Source of the DNA: Oscillospiraceae bacterium
Lineage (GTDB): Bacteria; Bacillota_A; Clostridia; Oscillospirales; Ruminococcaceae
Direction: 5' to 3'
Assembly (NCBI GenBank): GCA_017414145.1
Contig: JAFPQL010000124.1
Location: 1 to 15,991 of the forward strand
DNA length: 15,991 nt
Shown: piece by piece, positions 13,372 to 15,991 of the stretch
Layout: each line of letters begins with the position of its first letter
How positions within the stretch are numbered: position 1 is the stretch's first letter
Position numbers and translations under genes: made by a program
The notes under the pieces: generated by a model
Told to the model about the DNA's origin: nothing
Database searches by the model: none
What the model saw: only the letters and a program-made list of their open reading frames with translations

Positions 13372-14679
13372 ATGGATACCGATGGCGATCGATTATGGCT
13401 GCTCTGCGGTCTGCTGGTGCTGGGATGTCTGCTGCGCGCATGGTATGCCGCCTGTGAAACGGCACTGACCGAGGCAAATGACGCGGTTATCCGCACCCGC
13501 GCAGAGACGGATGCCCGTTTCCGGCGGGCGGACAGGCTCGTTTCGCAGCCTGCGCGTCTGCGGCGGGGCTTCACAATGCATCGCATTCTGTCCGCGGTCT
13601 GGCTCGGCGTGCTGGTTTTCGGGATGTTCGGCGGCAAGCTCGCCGCACTGATCCCGTTCCGGGACGCGGCGCTGGTCTCCGGCATACTGCTGTCTGTTGG
13701 CGTCACACTGCTGCTCGCGGTTCTGACGGATCTGTTCCCGCGCAGACTGGCGCGGCGGACCGGCGAACGGTTTGTCCGGCACTGCGCACTTTCCGTGCAG
13801 ATTCTCTTTGGTCTGCTGATGCCCCTCTGGGGTGCCGCATCCTGCCTGACCGCTTTGCTCTGCCGGCTCACCGGCACGCCCGCTTCGGACGCTGCCGATG
13901 TTGTCACGGAGGAGGAAATCCGACTGCTGGTCGATGCGGGCAATGAAACGGGCGGCATCGAGGAAAGTCAGCGCGAGATGATCAACAATATTTTCACCTT
14001 TGACGATGTGCCGGTCTCGGATGTCATGACGCACCGCAAGGACATGGCGGCCGTGCCGAAGGACGCAACTGCTTCCGAAACGGCCGCGCTTGCGACGGCG
14101 GAGGGATTCTCAAGAATCCCCGTCTACGAGGAGAAGGTTGACAATATCGTCGGCGTGGTGCTGGTCAAGGATCTGCTTCCGCTGGTCGGACGCGCCGAGG
14201 ACTGTCCCGTCACAGAGATTATGCGGCGGGCGATTTTCGTGCCGGATACGGCAAAGTGCAGGGATGTTTTTCAGCGGATGCGCCGCGAAAAGATGCAGCT
14301 TGCCATTGTTTCGGACGAGTACGGCGGGACGGCCGGCATGGTGACAATGGAGGATCTGCTGGAGGAAATTGTCGGCAGCATTCAGGATGAATACGACGAC
14401 GAGGAGGCGGAGCTGACAGAGCTTTCCGCCGGCGTCTATTCGATCGACGGTGCCGCGGACCCCGAAGATATCCTGCCGCGGCTCGGTATCCGGCCGGAGC
14501 TGGCGGCGGAGTTCGACACCATGAGCGCCTATGTGGTACATCTGATCGGACGCATTCCGGAGGAGGGAGAGCGTCCGGCAGTCGAGGACGGCGGCGTGCG
14601 CTATACGCTGCTTTCCTGTGAGGACAACTGGATCAGCCGGATCCGCGCGGAGGTGCAGCAAAAACCGGAAGGAGCGTGA
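13372..14679 (+). CDS. CorC/HlyC-type hemolysin-like protein (DUF21-CBS-CBS-CorC)
   Basis: This 435-residue protein has the classical CNNM/HlyC layout. An N-terminal DUF21 membrane domain (about 1-170) starts [23 protein letters not shown], with the family small-residue/ETAL motif. A linker [26 protein letters not shown] (about 179-204) follows. A CBS pair (about 215-335) contains [11 protein letters not shown] and [28 protein letters not shown]-terminal CorC_HlyC domain (about 350-428) completes it. Family members are implicated in magnesium or cobalt handling rather than real hemolysis. ATG 13372 is preferred because AAAGGA (13360-13365) is 6 nt upstream; the in-frame ATG at 13357 has no SD. 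Residues 100-117 give a strong second membrane helix. It is probably expressed from the promoter at 13278. Confidence 0.92.
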   Translation: MDTDGDRLWLLCGLLVLGCLLRAWYAACETALTEANDAVIRTRAETDARFRRADRLVSQPARLRRGFTMHRILSAVWLGVLVFGMFGGKLAALIPFRDAALVSGILLSVGVTLLLAVLTDLFPRRLARRTGERFVRHCALSVQILFGLLMPLWGAASCLTALLCRLTGTPASDAADVVTEEEIRLLVDAGNETGGIEESQREMINNIFTFDDVPVSDVMTHRKDMAAVPKDATASETAALATAEGFSRIPVYEEKVDNIVGVVLVKDLLPLVGRAEDCPVTEIMRRAIFVPDTAKCRDVFQRMRREKMQLAIVSDEYGGTAGMVTMEDLLEEIVGSIQDEYDDEEAELTELSAGVYSIDGAADPEDILPRLGIRPELAAEFDTMSAYVVHLIGRIPEEGERPAVEDGGVRYTLLSCEDNWISRIRAEVQQKPEGA

Positions 14680-14682
14680 GCT

Positions 14683-15786
14683 ATGTCGAAAATCGGAAAA
14701 GCAGCCGCGGCAGCGCTGATTCTGATGCTGATTCTGGTCGGCGCGGCGATCAGCCGCAGCTCGTCCGGCGGCGGACGGAGAAGCGAAAAATCCTTTACGG
14801 AAGCAGAGCAGGCCGCGCGCTATCCGTTCCGGCAGCTCAATGCGCGGGAAAAGGCACTTTACCGCACGCTTTACGCGGGAATTGAAAACTATGAGGACCG
14901 CATCGCCCTGCCGTACACCTATACCGATCAGGAATACGAGCGCGTCTACCTGATGCTGACGATGCAGGAGCCGCAGTTTTTCTATGTGGATAAGGTCTAC
15001 GAGCTTTCCGACAAAATGGACACGGCGGTCATACATTATCTATTCGGCGAAGAGGAAGCGGAGCGCATCCGCGGACAGCTCGAAGCGCGGGCAGAGTCGA
15101 TGCTCAGCCGCATTTCCCCGACGCAGAGCGAAGTGCAGAAGCTGATGATGCTGCATGATCTGATTGCGGAGCGCTGTCAGTATTCGGATTTTCTGTTCTC
15201 CGGTTCGGTTTACGGATGTCTGATCAACGGCATGGCGCTCTGTGAGGGCTACGCGAAAACCTTTGTGTATCTGGCGCGGAAGCTGGGACTGGAAGCGATG
15301 TGCGTGACCGGCAAGTCGTCCCGCGATGTGCTTCATGTCTGGAATATTGCGAAGATTGACGGCGCATACTATAATATTGATGTGACATGGGACGACGATG
15401 ACACCTATCAGGGCGGCATTCCGCACTGCTGCTTTGCCATGCCGGACCGCCTGTTCACGGACCATATTCCGGATGAGACGGCGTTTACCCCGCCGCCGTG
15501 CAGCGGCATGGAGATGACCTATTATCAGCAGCGCGGGTATCAGCTGGCGGAAGCTTCGCAGCTGAACACCAGCCTGAGTGCGTGGAGTATGCAGAGAAAC
15601 GGCCAGCTTCTCGAATTCCGCTGCGCCAACGAGGGCGTATTTGTTGAGGTGCGCGAGCGGCTGCAGAGAGATCCGGAGATCGGAAGAATCCTGCGGCAGA
15701 ACGGAATGCACGACGGTGCGCGGATTTTCCTGGATCCAGCCCGTCAAATTGCTGTGGTACTTCCGGAGGGACACGGATATTTTTAG
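14683..15786 (+). CDS. Exported transglutaminase-like domain protein
   Basis: This 367-residue protein has an N-terminal hydrophobic helix (about 6-23, AAAALILMLILVGAAI) acting as an uncleaved anchor or signal peptide; there is no lipobox cysteine. A transglutaminase-like core follows a helical domain: LMMLHDLIAERCQYS, then MALCEGYAKTFVYLARKLGL with the nucleophile C187, LHVWNIAKIDG with H218, and YYNIDVTWDD with D233. The catalytic triad appears complete. Such bacterial proteins are proposed to act as peptidases or cross-linkers outside the cell; the substrate is unknown. The C-terminal ~90 residues are a separate domain. ATG 14683 has GGAAGGAG just upstream and lies 3 nt after the CorC-like stop, implying translational coupling. 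Confidence 0.85.
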   Translation: MSKIGKAAAAALILMLILVGAAISRSSSGGGRRSEKSFTEAEQAARYPFRQLNAREKALYRTLYAGIENYEDRIALPYTYTDQEYERVYLMLTMQEPQFFYVDKVYELSDKMDTAVIHYLFGEEEAERIRGQLEARAESMLSRISPTQSEVQKLMMLHDLIAERCQYSDFLFSGSVYGCLINGMALCEGYAKTFVYLARKLGLEAMCVTGKSSRDVLHVWNIAKIDGAYYNIDVTWDDDDTYQGGIPHCCFAMPDRLFTDHIPDETAFTPPPCSGMEMTYYQQRGYQLAEASQLNTSLSAWSMQRNGQLLEFRCANEGVFVEVRERLQRDPEIGRILRQNGMHDGARIFLDPARQIAVVLPEGHGYF

Positions 15787-15823
15787 ACAAACATCCAAAA
15801 CGCGGAAAAATCTCAAAAAACGC

Positions 15824-15855
15824 TTGACTTTTTTCTGCGGATGTGGTATTATAAT
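15824..15855 (+). promoter_or_regulatory. Strong promoter, probably of a downstream rRNA operon
   Basis: TTGACT (15824-15829) is followed after 17 bp by TATTAT (15847-15852), merging into TATTATAAT. The region upstream (15791-15820) is rich in A tracts (CAAAAAAC, GGAAAAAT), resembling an UP element. The transcript would begin near 15858. No protein start with an SD follows inside the window, which fits a stable-RNA operon. Using TATAAT at 15850 instead would make the spacer 20 bp, which is less favourable. Confidence 0.75.
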
Positions 15856-15991
15856 CAAGTCGCCGCGAGAGCGGGGACAAGGAACAGCACCTTGAAAATT
15901 GAACAATGCAACCAAGAAGAACCCTTGAGATTCCGTACCGAAGCGAGTTCTGAGGAGCGAGCGGAGGTACATGTCGAGGCGAGACAAAAAA
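15856..15991 (+). ncRNA. Probable rRNA operon leader (partial)
   Basis: The segment after the promoter contains GCACCTTGAAAATTGAACAA (15887-15906), which resembles the boxA-type CTTTGAAAACTGAACA motif found in Firmicutes rRNA leaders. A small hairpin CAAGG/CCTTG (15878-15894) precedes it, and GTACC/GGTAC (15935-15939 with 15966-15970) follows. No 16S sequence is reached before the window ends, so the call rests on the promoter, the boxA-like motif and the lack of coding. A leader of another highly expressed operon is the alternative. Confidence 0.5.

Noticed and set aside
12984..13457. 157-codon plus-strand frame across the hairpin string, terminator and promoter
   Set aside because: It reads through repeat hairpins and a promoter and overlaps the CorC-like gene; no domain and no SD.

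Overview
The window looks like a chromosomal segment from a moderately high-GC member of the Clostridia, most likely Oscillospiraceae/Ruminococcaceae. This is inferred from gene content (VanW-type protein, ComEC next to HolA, RNase M5, an ABC-F protein and a COG2509-type FAD protein), AGGAGG-type ribosome binding sites, strong GC codon bias and hairpin-rich intergenic repeats. All thirteen protein genes I can support lie on the + strand. The long minus-strand reading frames are shadows of GC-rich genes.

Region 1 (1-8305): the 3' end of alaS is followed by a GNAT acetyltransferase and then a dense gene train. In order it holds a HIT-family protein, comEC (overlapping by 8 nt), a VanW-family protein, holA, an RNase M5-type Toprim protein (4-nt overlap), a protein of unknown family and an AlgI/DltB-like MBOAT membrane protein, closed by a candidate terminator. 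comEC-holA adjacency is a known Firmicutes arrangement. Two members look catalytically degenerate: the C-terminal metallo-beta-lactamase-like part of ComEC lacks the metal-binding motif, and the MBOAT protein lacks the histidines typical of its family.

Region 2 (8306-12899): a metal-dependent amidohydrolase, an ABC-F ATPase and an FAD-dependent oxidoreductase. A 79-bp three-armed palindrome with TTAA ends lies between the last two and supplies the ABC-F stop codon.

Region 3 (12900-13371): a 472-bp gap full of structure. It holds a string of six or seven consecutive hairpins, a strong terminator-like hairpin, three spaced GC hairpins whose stems covary, a perfect-consensus sigma-A promoter (TTGACA-17-TATAAT) and a nested 48-bp palindrome overlapping the -10 and the start of the transcript.

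Region 4 (13372-15786): a CorC/HlyC-type DUF21-CBS membrane protein closely followed by a transglutaminase-like exported protein, probably transcribed from that promoter. Region 5 (15787-15991): a strong promoter with an A-rich upstream stretch and a leader that resembles the front of a Firmicutes rRNA operon. The rRNA itself is not in the window.

The features most worth following up are the two apparent pseudoenzymes in one operon, the unknown protein paired with the MBOAT protein, and the structured intergenic elements.
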